Source: Diospyros lotus
Taxonomy: Eukaryota; Streptophyta; Magnoliopsida; Ericales; Ebenaceae
Direction of reading: 5' to 3'
NCBI RefSeq assembly: GCF_014633365.1
Contig: NC_068341.1
Location: 20,008,339-20,072,338, forward strand
DNA length: 64,000 nucleotides
Below the pieces are notes generated by a model. That model was not told the DNA's origin. It saw only the letters and a program-made list of their open reading frames with translations, and made no database searches. This document shows, in pieces, positions 48,634 through 59,970 of this stretch; within the stretch, counting starts at the first letter, position 1, and the number at the start of each line of letters is the position of its first letter. Position numbers and translations under genes: made by a program.

Positions 48634-49218
48634 TAGGGCTGACAATTTTGGACACGACCCGATTACACGACACGACACGACACGGAGTTAAGCGGGTTAG
48701 GGTTGGGGTTGGGGTTGGGGTTAATTAGGTTCGGGTCATAAACGAGTCAACCCGTTTATGACACGATTATTTTCGTGTCTTAGGCGAGTCAACCCGTCTA
48801 ACCCGTTTAGACATGAAATTACATGTTTAATTAAACATGTTAACAGGTTGACCCAAACACGTTAACACAATTATATACAAAATGACACGTTTAATTAAAA
48901 GGATTAATGGATTGATCTGAACACGTTAACACGATTATACACGAAATAACATGTTTAAAACTAAATAACACGTTTAACAGGTGACACAACACAACCCGTT
49001 TAAATTAAACGGGTTAAACAGGTTAACAGGTGATACAACACGACACGTTTAGTTAAACAGGTCGTGTTGTGTTACACGTTTAATAAACGTGTCGTGTTCA
49101 GGTTTAAGGAATTTGACACAATTATTAAATGGGTCGTGTTCGGGTTAACCTGATACGTGTTATACGTGTGTCTCGACACGACATGATTACGACCCGCCAA
49201 CACGAATTGCCACCCCTA
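48634..49218. mobile_element. hAT-type MITE with ACACGTTTAA/ACGACACG motif arrays
   Basis: 585 bp. Ends TAGGGCTGACAATT and AATTGCCACCCCTA are inverted repeats of the TAGGGGTGGCAATT type. The flanking 8-mers GCCCCTAG (48626-48633) and GCCCCCTG (49219-49226) match 6 of 8. The interior is packed with AACCCGTTTA, ACACGTTTAA and CGACACG motifs on both strands. A short GGGTTGGGGTTGGGGTT run at 48700-48722 is part of it. Confidence 0.75.
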
Positions 49219-49466
49219 GCCCCCTGGTGAACATCAGGCGAGCAAAATATAAACTGAAACTGAAACTGGTGAGATCCCCGCGGACTAGCCGCCTAGCGCG
49301 CATAATGTAATGTTCACATACATGCTAACACACGATATGTAATGCTCCATAGAAAGTCATGCTCAATGCTCATACCAAGATGAATGCACATAATCTCACA
49401 AAAGAATGATGATCATGTTCTAATAAATACTAATCATGCAATCTAATCTTCAATTTATTGATATAT

Positions 49467-49500
49467 ATTTAATTATTTATTTATTTATTTATTTATTTTG
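49467..49500. repeat. (TTTA)n microsatellite
   Basis: About eight tandem ATTT units directly beside a Cassandra LTR fragment. Confidence 0.85.
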
Positions 49501-49638
49501 AGAGTTGCAACATGAAGACTTCCCGGGGGGGTCACCCATCATAAAATTACTCTCACCCGAGCACGCTTAACTTTGGAGTTTTGAAAATATTGGAACCAAA
49601 TATGAGAAAAGATGGAATTTCGGTGTGAGTGTTATACA
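49501..49638 (-). mobile_element. Cassandra LTR fragment with 5S-like core
   Basis: The minus strand reads TGTATAACACTC..., then AAAGTTAAGCGTGCTCGGG, GATGGGTGACCCCC and GGGAAGTCTTCATG, the 5S-like box and following sequence typical of Cassandra LTRs. Only one LTR, partly missing at its 3' end, is visible next to the (TTTA)n tract. Confidence 0.72.
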
Positions 49639-49649
49639 CTCTAGGCCCA

Positions 49650-50135
49650 TTTGGATATGAAATTCACCCATCCGGATACAAGACACATGAACTTTGAATA
49701 GGTTGTGAGAGCCATCAGGATGAGAAAGGTCTCATCCGGATACAAGACACATATATATTTGGACACATCTGGATATAACACAAAGTATTCAGATATCACT
49801 CACAAAAAGCCTTAGACTCATCTGGATACGACACAAAGCATCTGGATATCACTCACAAAAAGCCTTAGACTCATCTAGATATGACACAAAGCATCCGGAT
49901 ATCACTCACAAACAACTAAACACATCCGGATACGACTCAAGGCATCCGGATACTACTCACAATCACTGCTGGACACATCCGGATATGAAAACGAAGCATC
50001 CGGATATGAACAATAGCTATCCGAATGTCACTCACTTAAAACTTTTCGACCCATCCGGATAGCCTATAACCTATCCGGATACTATTCACAAACTCTGAAA
50101 AATCTATCCAGATATGAGGGAACCTATCCGGATGT
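49650..50135. repeat. CATCCGGATA motif array
   Basis: About 17 variants of CATCCGGATA (CATCTGGATA, TATCCAGATA, CATCTAGATA, ATCCGAATG) at irregular 15-40-bp spacing. Most are followed by a short variable AC-rich tract (CGACACAAAG, TCACTCACAAA). The core TCCGGA is palindromic. Variants are mostly CpG decay products (CCGG to CTGG, CCAG or CTAG). Confidence 0.85.
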
Positions 50136-52010
50136 CTACAACTTTTAAACCCAAAAACGAACAAACACAAAGATTGTCCTTGATTCAAACTTAAATAAAC
50201 TACACCATTCCGAAAAGAAACTTGGGAAATCGAATCCCAATTGATTTGAACAAACTTACGAATGATTCGACAATAATTTTGATAAGAATCGCTGGACGAA
50301 ATCATGCATGATCTGATATACATACTCACTGCTCGTGCATATATATATATATATATATATACATTGATTGTAACATAAATCTGAAACTTAAGCAAAGAGC
50401 TGTTGAAACTGATGATCGAATGCTAAATACGATCCTGTAAGAAAGGGTTACAGGGAGAAGAACTTGCCTTTATGATCTTCTTGATCGGTTTGAACGATTT
50501 GCAAAGCTTCTCCTATGCAACACACAGCTAACTCTCTTGAGCTCTCTCTCTCTGATCTTCCTCTATGCGGCGTGGAAAGAAAATAAGCCTTATGGTCTAT
50601 ATATAATGGCATGGGAAGCCCTAGAAGCCATCTCTCAATCTCCCACCTAAATTTGGAGACTCTTAAAACCTTCTCCTATTGGGACTAGGAGACTCTTAAA
50701 CCCAAAGATTCCATACGCATGGATTCTCATTCTCAATATAACTTTAATTAAATAATTAAATTCTAATCACAAATTGCTAAATGAACCTCATGTCCTAGCA
50801 TTTAATTTTCACAATAAATAACTAGAATTAAATGCTCTTTAAATACTATTCTCACTATTAAAAATCATTAAATAATTAAATGAAAAATTCTCTTAATTAA
50901 TTACTTCAATAATTAATTAACTAATTCTAAATAAATACTAAATCCTCTAACAGGTCACTGTAGTCCAACCGCAACAACTCGCGGCCATGGCTGCCGCTGG
51001 CTATTGCGACCTACTCCAGGCGCTTTTAGCCTTCCTCGCGGCTTCCTCCGACCACCAGCTTCGATACCAACACTCCCTCTTGATTTCTCAAGCTCTTAGC
51101 CACCTTTCTCTTGCTACAATATCTCGACCTCTCTTCTTCCACATTGCTTCCATTTTTCTCAACTTCTCTCTCTATTTATAGGCAACCCACCGCCTTAAAG
51201 AGTCTTGGCCACCACTCCAAGCAAATCGGCCATGAAGCTTCTCGGCACCTTCGCAGAAACCAGCCACGCACATGCGTGTGTATATATATATATATATAAC
51301 TATATAATACACTATTAATATAAAGAAATTACACATTAACCCCCTAATTTCCATCTTAATTTCATTTGGGCAATTCCCTTAATGCAATTATACCCTTAAA
51401 CATCAAATTAATTTACATTTCAATATAGAAAATGCAAAATTAATAACCTAAGATTACTCGATAATGATGAATCCATCCCGGTATCCTCACCCGACTATTG
51501 TTTCATCCTGAAACCACTGAATAGTTGTTCCTTACGAAAAATCGAAGCCCCCTCAAGCTTCCGTTGAGTTCCCGGAAGTCCCTTACAACAATTCAATAAT
51601 TTAGACTAAATCGAAGTTGTACCGAAAACTGTCTCTAATTTGACTTCCTTCAATGTCATAAATCATGTTTTGATATGTTTGATGACTTCATACCATTTCT
51701 TTTAGACATCTAAGTCCTGAGGCATTCCCTCTCGTTGATTCGGCGACTTATTTTGCTATCACAGCCATTTTTCGATATCCCAGACTCATTCAAACAACGT
51801 GACAATCAAACGAAACATGAGATATTATATTCATCCACAACATACTTTTTCTTCCAAAGATACTCATGTTCCGGGGCATTCCCTTCGATCGATTTGGTTG
51901 TTTATAACTCCCAAAAATTATACTTAAACCCAAAACTTCTAATAATTTCATTTTCACCCCCGGATAAATTACTTTTGAACCCTTTGAAAATTCTCGGGTA
52001 TTACATGGAG

Positions 52011-54290
52011 GGTATGGATTTGAGAAAATTAATAATGAGAGTAAATCTATTCTAGATTTTTTCATGACATATGAGCTCATCATAACCAATACTAGATTAA
52101 AAAAACGGGATGAACACTTAATCACATATAAAAATGTCGCATCAAGCACCCAAATAGATTACTTCCTCATGAGACAAGATAATCGATTATGTTGTAAGAA
52201 TTGCATGGTGATACCAAGGGAGTGTTTGACTACTCAACATAAACTTTTACTACTTGACGTCCAAGTAAGAAATTGGAAGAGAAAAAATCGCATAAAATAA
52301 ATTTCAAAAATTAGGTGGTGAGATTTAAAAAGGGAGAAACAACTAATCTTCAAAGAAAAATTAAGGGGTAGAAGAGAATGGAATGGAATGGAGAAGGACT
52401 GGCAAATCAAATATGGAGGAAAATAACTATTACCCTGGGAAGCACGGCAAAGGTAGTCCTTGGAGAGACAAATGGTAGAGCCCCAAATCTTAAGGAGTCT
52501 TGGTGGTGGAATGAAGAGGTACAATTGAAAATTGGAAATAAGAAAACTTGTTATAAAGTTGTATATTAGTGCAACAATAAAGAAAATCTAAAAAATTATA
52601 AAGAAACAAAAAAGATAGCAAATAGAGTTGTTAGTGAAGTAAGGTCAAAAGCATATAAGAATCTATATAAACGACTTGATACAAAAGATGGAGAAATGGA
52701 TATATATAAATTAGTTAAAGCAAGAGAAAGAAAAACAAGAGATCTAAATCAAGTAAAATGCATAAAAGATGAAAACCAAAATGTATTAGTGAATGAGTGA
52801 GTGATTAAGGAAAGATGGAATGAGTTTTTCACAAAATTATTCAATGATGGTGGGGACACAAGAATTAGGTTAGGATATATTAGTAACTCCGAAAGGAACG
52901 CGAGCTATACATTTTATCGACACATAAGTTCAAATGAAATAAGATAAGTATTAAAAAATATGAAAAATCATAAGGGGGTGGGACCAGATAATATATCAAT
53001 AGAAGCATGGAAATGCATGGGAGAAGAAGGCATCTCTTGGCTAACGAAATTATTTAACGCGATCCTTAAATCAAAACAAGATATCAGATGAGTCGAGGAA
53101 GAATACTTTGGTTCCTATACACAAGAACAAATGAGATATTCAAAATTGTGAAAATTACAAAGGAATTAAGTTAATGAGTCATACTATGAAACTCTAGAAT
53201 AGAGTAATAGACTAGAGGCTCAGAAAAGAAATAGATATCTCGAAAAATCAATTTGGTTTCATGCCTAATAAGTTAACAATGAAAGCTATATACCTATTGA
53301 GACACCTAATGGAAAGGTATAGGAATCATCAGAATTACCTACATATGGTGTTTATAAATCTAGAAAAGACCTATGATAGGGTCCCTAAAGAAGTATTATG
53401 GAGAGTTTTAGAGAAGAAAAGAGTCTGAATAGCCTATATACAAGCTCTTAACTATATGTATTACGGTGCAAAGACAAGGGTCAGAACATATGGAGAGGAT
53501 ACTGAACCGTTTAAGATTATAATGGGACCGCATCGAGGTTCTGCACTAAGTTCATACTTATTTGGTTTAGTAATTGATGAACTCACTAAAAACATTTAGA
53601 CAAAGTTGTCATGGTGTATGCTATTTGCAGATAACATAGTGTTGGTGGATGAAACAAAATAGGGAGTGAATACTAAGCTTGAGTTGTGGAGAAACAACTT
53701 AAAATTTAAGGGATTTAAATTATGTAGAATGAAAACAGAATATATGGAATCTAAATTTAGTAAGAATGCAAGAGTGGAGGATATGATAATAAAATTGGAA
53801 GACCAAATCTTACAAAGAAAAGACCATTTTTGATATTTGGGATCAATGATTCAAAAATATGAAGAAATTCACGAAGATGTCACGCATAGAATTAAGGCAA
53901 GTTAGCTAAAATGGAAAAATGCATCGGGGGTGTTATGTGATGGTAAAATCCCATTAAAACTAGAAAAAAAAAATCTATAGGATAGCTATAAAACTAGTCT
54001 TGCTGTATAGCTCAAAATTTTGGACAGTCAAATACCAGCATAAGCAAAAGACAAGCGTAGCGGAGATGAGAATGCTAAGATGGATGTGCGGTCATACAAG
54101 AAAAGATAAAATTAGAAATGAGGTTATTTATAATAAGGTAGGAGTAGTGCCAATCAAGGAGAAAATGATAGAGACTAGACTAAGATTATTTGGTCATGTG
54201 AAAACAAGACCAAGAGACGCTCCTATGAGGAGAGTTGATGAAATGGAACAACTATTTAAAAAAAAAAGGTAGGGACAAAATCAAGAAGAC
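52011..54290 (+). pseudogene. RTE endonuclease end, reverse transcriptase and C-terminal domain
   Basis: 52064-52300: TYELIITNTRLKKRDEHLIT and QIDYFLMRQDNR, the end of the endonuclease. About 52590-53060: linker and RT fingers (VGPDNISIEAWKCMGEEGIS). 53345-53430: [20 protein letters not shown], where the catalytic Asp of FIDLEKAYD is Asn (AAT 53357-53359). 53612-53650: WCMLFADNIVLVDET, where the second Asp of FADD is Asn (AAC 53633-53635). 54000-54290: SVAEMRMLRWMCGHTRKDKI, VGVVPIKEKMIETRLRLFGH, the conserved C-terminus. Many stops; clearly dead. Confidence 0.88.
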
Positions 54291-54451
54291 TTTGGGAGAG
54301 ATATTAAAGTTTGATATGAAGTGTATAGATCTAAATGAAGATATGACAAAAAATATATATATATAAAAGTCTAGAATTCGTGTAACCGACCTCATATAGT
54401 AGAATAAAGGTTGGATATATTGTTGTTTTTGTTATTGTAAATCATCATTTA

Positions 54452-57400
54452 GTGTACATTTCCTCCATTTGAGTGTAAGTTTGGTCTTTTATTTTTAATT
54501 GATTTGTAATTATTTAAGATTAACCGAGACATTATGGTCATTTTCTCATCACAAAAATGTAGTTATTTTTTTAAAAAAAATAGTGTTAAATCGGGTTCTA
54601 GGTAAAAAATAAAACTACAAAAATAGTTAAATGTCTCAAATTATAAAGTTTAAGAGAATTTAATAAATTGTAGTCCTAGAATGATTGAATTTGAAATTCT
54701 CATATATATATATATATATATAACCCAAACACTTAAATTCAAATAATATTATTTTAAATAACAAATTTTAAAATGCAAATACAAGCATTTCAAATGACAA
54801 GAATTTTAGCTGTGAATCCTAAAATTTCGCTGCCATCAAAATACAGAGTTAACTAAACCCTCCTAAATCAAAGTATAAATATGACATATATATAATTCTC
54901 AATCCCTAGCAAATACCAAAGAGACTTTGGAGACAAATCCTAATATATACAATGGAATATGATAAATTTTTTGTAACTGGGCCAGGTGATAATAATCATG
55001 GTTAAGGTCCAGTTGAGACAAAGCCCCTTGGGCCTTTGGAGACTAACTACTGGCTGAATTGATGATACCAACAATTGAACATACTAAATCAGTACATCTT
55101 CTAATGTTGATGCAATATTGGTAATAAGATTTCTTTCTTAAGAGTTAATAACATCTCATCAGTAATGCTTTTTTTTTTCTTTTTTTGGACAATAATAACT
55201 TTTTGAACCAGTAAAATTATTATTTTTATTTCTATTTTTTAAATTAAAAAATATTAAATATATATATATATATATATAATCAAGCAAGACTTGGGCACTT
55301 TGAATTCAAAATGCCATTCATGGGCCGTAGATCTGTTTCATTTCACATGGGTCTTCTTGGGCCTTATTTGGGTCCATGACAACACTGGGCTTCCAGCCTT
55401 ACTCCAGTGCATCTTTGAGGAAAAGAATTATGGGATAATGCAAACATATATATATATATACTGTAGAGACTTAAATTTTTACTTTTTACTAAACTAATTG
55501 TCATTTTATAAAAATCTTCTCAATTGATTCGAATCATCGTTACTTGGCAAAAACCTATCTGAGGTCTAGATCTTCGTCATTTTAGAGGAAAAAATTGACA
55601 AATAATCAATATGTTTTTTAATAATAAATAAAAGTATTGTCAGAATTGTAAATTTGAAAAGTTTTATGTACCATAAAGTCAACTAGGAGGAAAAATTTTA
55701 GAGCCGAACAATAAAGAAAAGTACCGGCAACATTGTAAGTTCGAAGAGTTTTATGTATCCAAAAGCCAACTAGAAGGATAAAAGACAAGTACTGATGAAG
55801 TTATAAACTCAAAGAGTTTTATGTATTAGAAAGTTAATTAGGAAGAAAAGTTTTGGAACTCTTTCATAACAAACAAATGTTATAAACCAAAGAATGACAT
55901 TAGAGGCTTGGAAAAATCTATAGAATTAGCACTAAAGTCTTGAGTATCATCTTAGAGATGTTGATAAGGTTCTATAATAAAAAAATAATTGGAATTAATT
56001 TAAATCTTAAGTAAGTCTTGATTAGGCCAAAAATGGTCTAAATAGGTTTTTGTAAGGTGACAATGAGTTTAATATTTGGTTTGAAATAATTTTAGTAATG
56101 GAATAGATAAAAAATAAGTGCAATGGAATTCAAAGGTAGCAAAGGGTTAGTTGAAATAAATAAAAAGTATTTTCATCTATTTTCATTTGATTACCTTAAA
56201 CCCAAATAATCCTTTTCTAAACACAATATTAATGAAAATAAATGTCATGTAATAAATATTATGAAAATCCTTATATTAACTTGTCTCTTAAATTAACGTA
56301 GAAGTTTCAATTACTTAAATTATAACTCAGAATCTAACCAACCAAAGTACCCAAGATGGAAGAAGCAATATGAGTGGTGCTTGTAACCTAATGTGCCTCT
56401 AAAGTGAAGAAAAGCAAGGCTTTAATCAGCAATAAAAAAAGTCATTCATGTCAAGGAAATTTGGGGCATGGAGACAGCATCTCCATGTTTCACCTAAATG
56501 GAGCGCCTAACAGCTAGAATGAATGAATGAATGCGGTCAATATGGCTCTCATTTGAGGCCTTTTTCCCCTTTAAGTAGTGTTGTTGCTTTGGCTGTGCTC
56601 AGTGTGGGGGTGTGGGCCTCTTGCTTTCTTTTTCCATTGACTACTCAATCTCAAAGAAACAAAAGGGGCAAAAGTTAAAGGGATCCACAAAGTGGGATCA
56701 AGATTTTGTCTTCCTTTCTTTGTTTCTTCAACTTTGAAATTGATATTACAATGCCCAAAAGAAAGGGGTATGATAGATTTTTACATTTTTAGAAATTCTT
56801 CCTATAACATGAAAGGTCGTTTTGTTGAAGGGTATTCTTGTCATTTTCTAGATCATACTATTACAAAAATGACCTTTGTTTGTTTTTGTAATTTTGGCTG
56901 TCTTTTATTTTTATTTTTATTATAAATTCAATAGAGTCTTGCAATAGAATAACCCTATAATGAACTAACTTGTGGAGAGGCATATGATAATGAGGCAGGG
57001 GATGGGGCCAATACATTATGCATATGGCAATGGGAAATCTGGAATTGCATCAAATTATTATGTTAAAAAGAGTGTTCATGCAATCAAATCTCTATGGATT
57101 GCACGTAATCATGGCTTGCAAAGGTTTTTGGCATAATTGGAATGATTATTTACAACTCACTTCAATCATACCTTATTATAATTCAACATAAGAATCAACA
57201 CCATTACTTTTTTTTTAAAGAAAAAAAATTAAGACCATTATAAGATCCAAAGGATCATCACAATAGCTTTTGGGGTAAATTAGTCTGAACGCCCTTAAGG
57301 TTTCAAAAATTATTATAAATTTTTTGATATTTTACAAATTTAAAAAAACTTGCCTTAATGTTATGCTATTATGTAAATTAACCATTTTTCGCTCGTTATT

Positions 57401-58095
57401 TATATCTCTTATTTCTCCTTTCTTTTCTTTTCCATCACCTCCCTTTTTTTTTTCTTCTTTTTTTTTCTGTTGCTGTATTTGAAAATCAAATTAATTGCAC
57501 TTTGATTTTTAAAACGTTCTTTGCAGAGACTAGGCAAATGATATCCCAACTATTTAGGGTAGGCCAAAGACAAAGGAGCCCGGATTTGGGCGCTTTTGAC
57601 AACTTGGATGGAGGCAAAATAGAAAAGAAACAGATGAGATGGAGGATTAAGGGTGCTTTAGATATTTAAAAAAAATAACATACATCAATTTGCAATAAAA
57701 AAAAAAAGTAATGCAAAATAAATTTGTGCTTACACTCTCTACCATTGCGTAGCACCATTTCCAAAAAAAACAAAAAAAAAAACAATATATATATGTGTGT
57801 GTGATTTAAATGTGTTTATTTTTTTGAATATAAAAACACTTAATTACAAAATTAGAAACCACAGCAGAAATCAAATAATCCTTAAGAATTGAATTATATT
57901 ATAACTAAAGTGGGTTTTTGGGGCGAGTTACCGTAAGTGTTCTCAAGTTAGTTTATTCAGTGAATTCATTCAACAATGAGTACCTACACACTTGCATTAG
58001 TATCACCACACAAATAGTCAATTAAATTAACTATCCCCTTGCAAGCATGCATAATGTGTTGGTCTTGCTGGTACTATAAAGACCCCTTTTATAGT
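54452..58095. other. Spacer with short repeats, no gene seen
   Basis: AT-rich. Includes (TA)n tracts (54702-54722, 55257-55278), a three-copy repeat at 55637-55862, a (GAAT)n run at 56516-56533 and a possible MITE end GGGTAAATTAGTCTGAACGC at 57273. Small open frames (55291-55497, 56692-56925) have no recognisable domain. Confidence 0.45.
55637..55862. repeat. Three-copy imperfect tandem repeat
   Basis: Units of about 65-88 bp each contain AAGAGTTTTATGTA (first copy AAAAGTTTTATGTA), then AAAG(T/C)CAACTAG(G/A)A(G)GA or a variant and a GTACTGATGAA/GTACCGGCAAC-like end. Unit lengths differ by small indels. Confidence 0.6.
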
Positions 58096-58100
58096 CTTAT

Positions 58101-58908
58101 TATTGTGGAGTGTTCTAAAATTTCCTAAATCTTGAGAAGTTTCCCGATAATTCTATTCTCGAAGAGTCTCCAGGACAATAGCCTCCCGGGCCTTTTGAAG
58201 GGTCTCCCATGAATGGTCTAGTCTCATTCATTTTGCTTAAGTTCGAGGACACATTTTTTTGTCTTCCGGACCCAAGTCATCCGGTAGCCCCAAAACCTCT
58301 TTAGGCCATCTAAAGATAGCCATTAGGGTATTCATCTTGAAAATGTCTCTAGGCCTTTCGGCCTCCTTTATGCACTCCTAAGAAAAAAATCATCTGTGGG
58401 TCCTACTGAGCTCGCCTATAAATATGTGCCTCTTCAAAGGCAAATAGATCTTTTGCCCGACTGATTTCTCTCCTGACTTTCTGGAGCCATTTGGCCATTA
58501 TGCTACATACCCCTCTTTTCAGGACACAGAATATCTACATGTCACATACATCTTATCTTGAACATTCATACACATACTATAGATAATTCTCTCGGACTGG
58601 TGTCTGATTTAGGTATCGAAGGGCTCGCATGGAAGACTCTCTTGTGTGCCTTTATGAGTGCTCATTTGCTCGTAGGCTAAGTCCAAGCTCTGTTCCTGGA
58701 AGACCCATCATGGCACTCATCATTGGCTCCTCAAAAACCTTTCTAGATATCCTATCTCGAGGGCCCAAGAGGCCACCCATTCGGCTCTGGCTCGATTTAG
58801 ACTCGATTGACCTCGCCAATAACATCTCAGATCCTCAGCTCCGGTGAAGAACTCTGTTTTCCCTAATCACAGATAAATAAAATTAATTATTGTAGTTTGA
58901 TAATAACA
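58101..58908 (+). mobile_element. Solo LTR related to the Tat-like element
   Basis: 808 bp flanked by a perfect duplication CTTAT (58096-58100 and 58909-58913). The start TATTGTGGAGTGTTCTAAAA aligns base for base with TGTTACGAGGTGCTCTAAAA of the right LTR at 12821; five of the six differences are transitions in the first ten bases. A TATA box (CTATAAATATG) at about 58411-58421 and the block TTGACCTCGCCAATAACATC match the same family. Its LTR opens with TA instead of TG. Confidence 0.9.
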
Positions 58909-59538
58909 CTTATGATCATAAAATAGTTTAAGAATGATGCACAAGTCATTCAGTCTCATTAATATAATCTCATCATAATTCGATTAACATCACTACACTC
59001 TTTGGATTTCATTTAAAGATGAACGTATTGTCAAGTATTAAAAGAAAAATACTTTTATTAATTAAATATGTCCAAAATTTATAAGAAATATGGCTAATTC
59101 ACAACTTTTATGATTAGTTCTTAAATTACGACTCTATTAAAGTTGGTTTATAAATTTGATACATATTTAACAATAATAAGTTTGTGGTAGTTTTTTTGGA
59201 TAAATTTTAAAATTTGACTAAAAAGGTACTCATTCTTATATTTTTAAAAATAACACACAATTCTCTTTAATTTTATAAATTTAAATCATTAACCCCTGCG
59301 TTTATTATATTTATTTTTTAATTCTCAAAATAAATCACAGGAACCCAACATACTACAATTTTTTTGAAAATAACTAATTACAATAAAACCAACCTTTTAA
59401 AAATTTAATAAATATTATTTATATATATAAGGGCTCTGTTTTTTTAATAAAAATTATACCATTTGAGATTTATTGAAGAAACAATATTTCAAATTTATTA
59501 ATGAGCTACTAAGCTACGACTAACTTTTTTTTTTTTGG

Positions 59539-59551
59539 GGGGGGGGGGGGG
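59539..59551. repeat. Poly-T/poly-G homopolymer junction
   Basis: A run of T (59526-59536) passes into about 14 G. Such runs are error-prone in assemblies. Confidence 0.8.
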
Positions 59552-59877
59552 AGTGAAGATTTAAGGGGCTATTAATTTATATGTAGAATGGTAATTTATA
59601 TAAATACACCTATCTGCACAAGAAAATGCAGCCAAGGTGGCATAATATATCTATTATATTATATAAACAAACACATTATTATTTTGTCAATAAAGTTGAT
59701 TTAAAACTAATTATATTATTACACTCAGACCTATCTTTACATAATTATTGCCTACAAAAATTAAAATTTTAAAATTTTAACTATTAAATATTTTTTAACT
59801 TAGATGTATATTACTATCCCCTAATATATATATATATGTATGTATATATACACGTGTTAAAACTTTGAAACATCTGA

Positions 59878-59970
59878 AGCTGATGATGATGATGATGAAG
59901 AAGAAGAAGAAGAAGGGTGTATATATATATAGAGAGAGAGAGAGAGAATAGAATAGAATAGAATAGAATG
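59878..59970. repeat. Compound microsatellite of five different motifs
   Basis: Consecutive (GAT)n, (GAA)n, (TA)n, (GA)n and (AATAG)n tracts, with no more than a few bases between them. Confidence 0.9.

Larger units (their letters stand above)
48030..50962 (-). mobile_element. Gypsy-like solo LTR (family II, copy 3), nested in 46558-52005
   Basis: Plus-strand ends are TGTAACACCCCCTCTCC and ..CAGGTCACTGTA, with a perfect duplication GTCCA (48025-48029 and 50963-50967). On the minus strand it shows the family II blocks (CTTGTACTCTTCACCATTCT, GTGTACGTGGAGTCGC, TGTCTGGGATTAG) seen at 36380-36490. A TATA-type TATATATAGACC (minus) lies near 50600. It contains a hAT MITE, a Cassandra LTR piece and a CATCCGGATA array. 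Confidence 0.85.
46558..52005 (-). mobile_element. Gypsy-like solo LTR (family I, copy 2), inserted in the RTE LINE
   Basis: Starts TGTAACACCCCGCC and ends TTCTCGGGTATTACA, with a perfect target duplication TGGAG (46553-46557 and 52006-52010). Net length is about 2.51 kb, close to 31549-39801 (2.59 kb). Shared landmarks: GGAACGTTTGAATGTTCC at 46978-46995 and TATA box TATAAATAGAGAGA (minus) at about 51168-51181. Only one LTR is present. It separates the RTE endonuclease at YREVHG. Confidence 0.88.
45730..54438 (+). mobile_element. RTE-clade LINE, near full length, split by a nested LTR insertion
   Basis: Flanking AAATCATCTTTTA (45717-45729) and AAATCATCATTTA (54439-54451) are a 13-bp target duplication with one mismatch. 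The 5' end has the CCACTGTCGATCCCAAGCCC leader, and the 3' end has GTTGTTTTTGTTATTGT, typical of plant RTE tails. Net length after removing the LTR insertion is about 3.26 kb, the expected full length. The coding parts are endonuclease then reverse transcriptase. Confidence 0.9.

Noticed and set aside
48700..48722. Telomere-like GGGTTGGGGTTGGGGTT run
   Set aside because: Not the plant TTTAGGG repeat, only three units, and inside a hAT MITE. No sign of an interstitial telomere.
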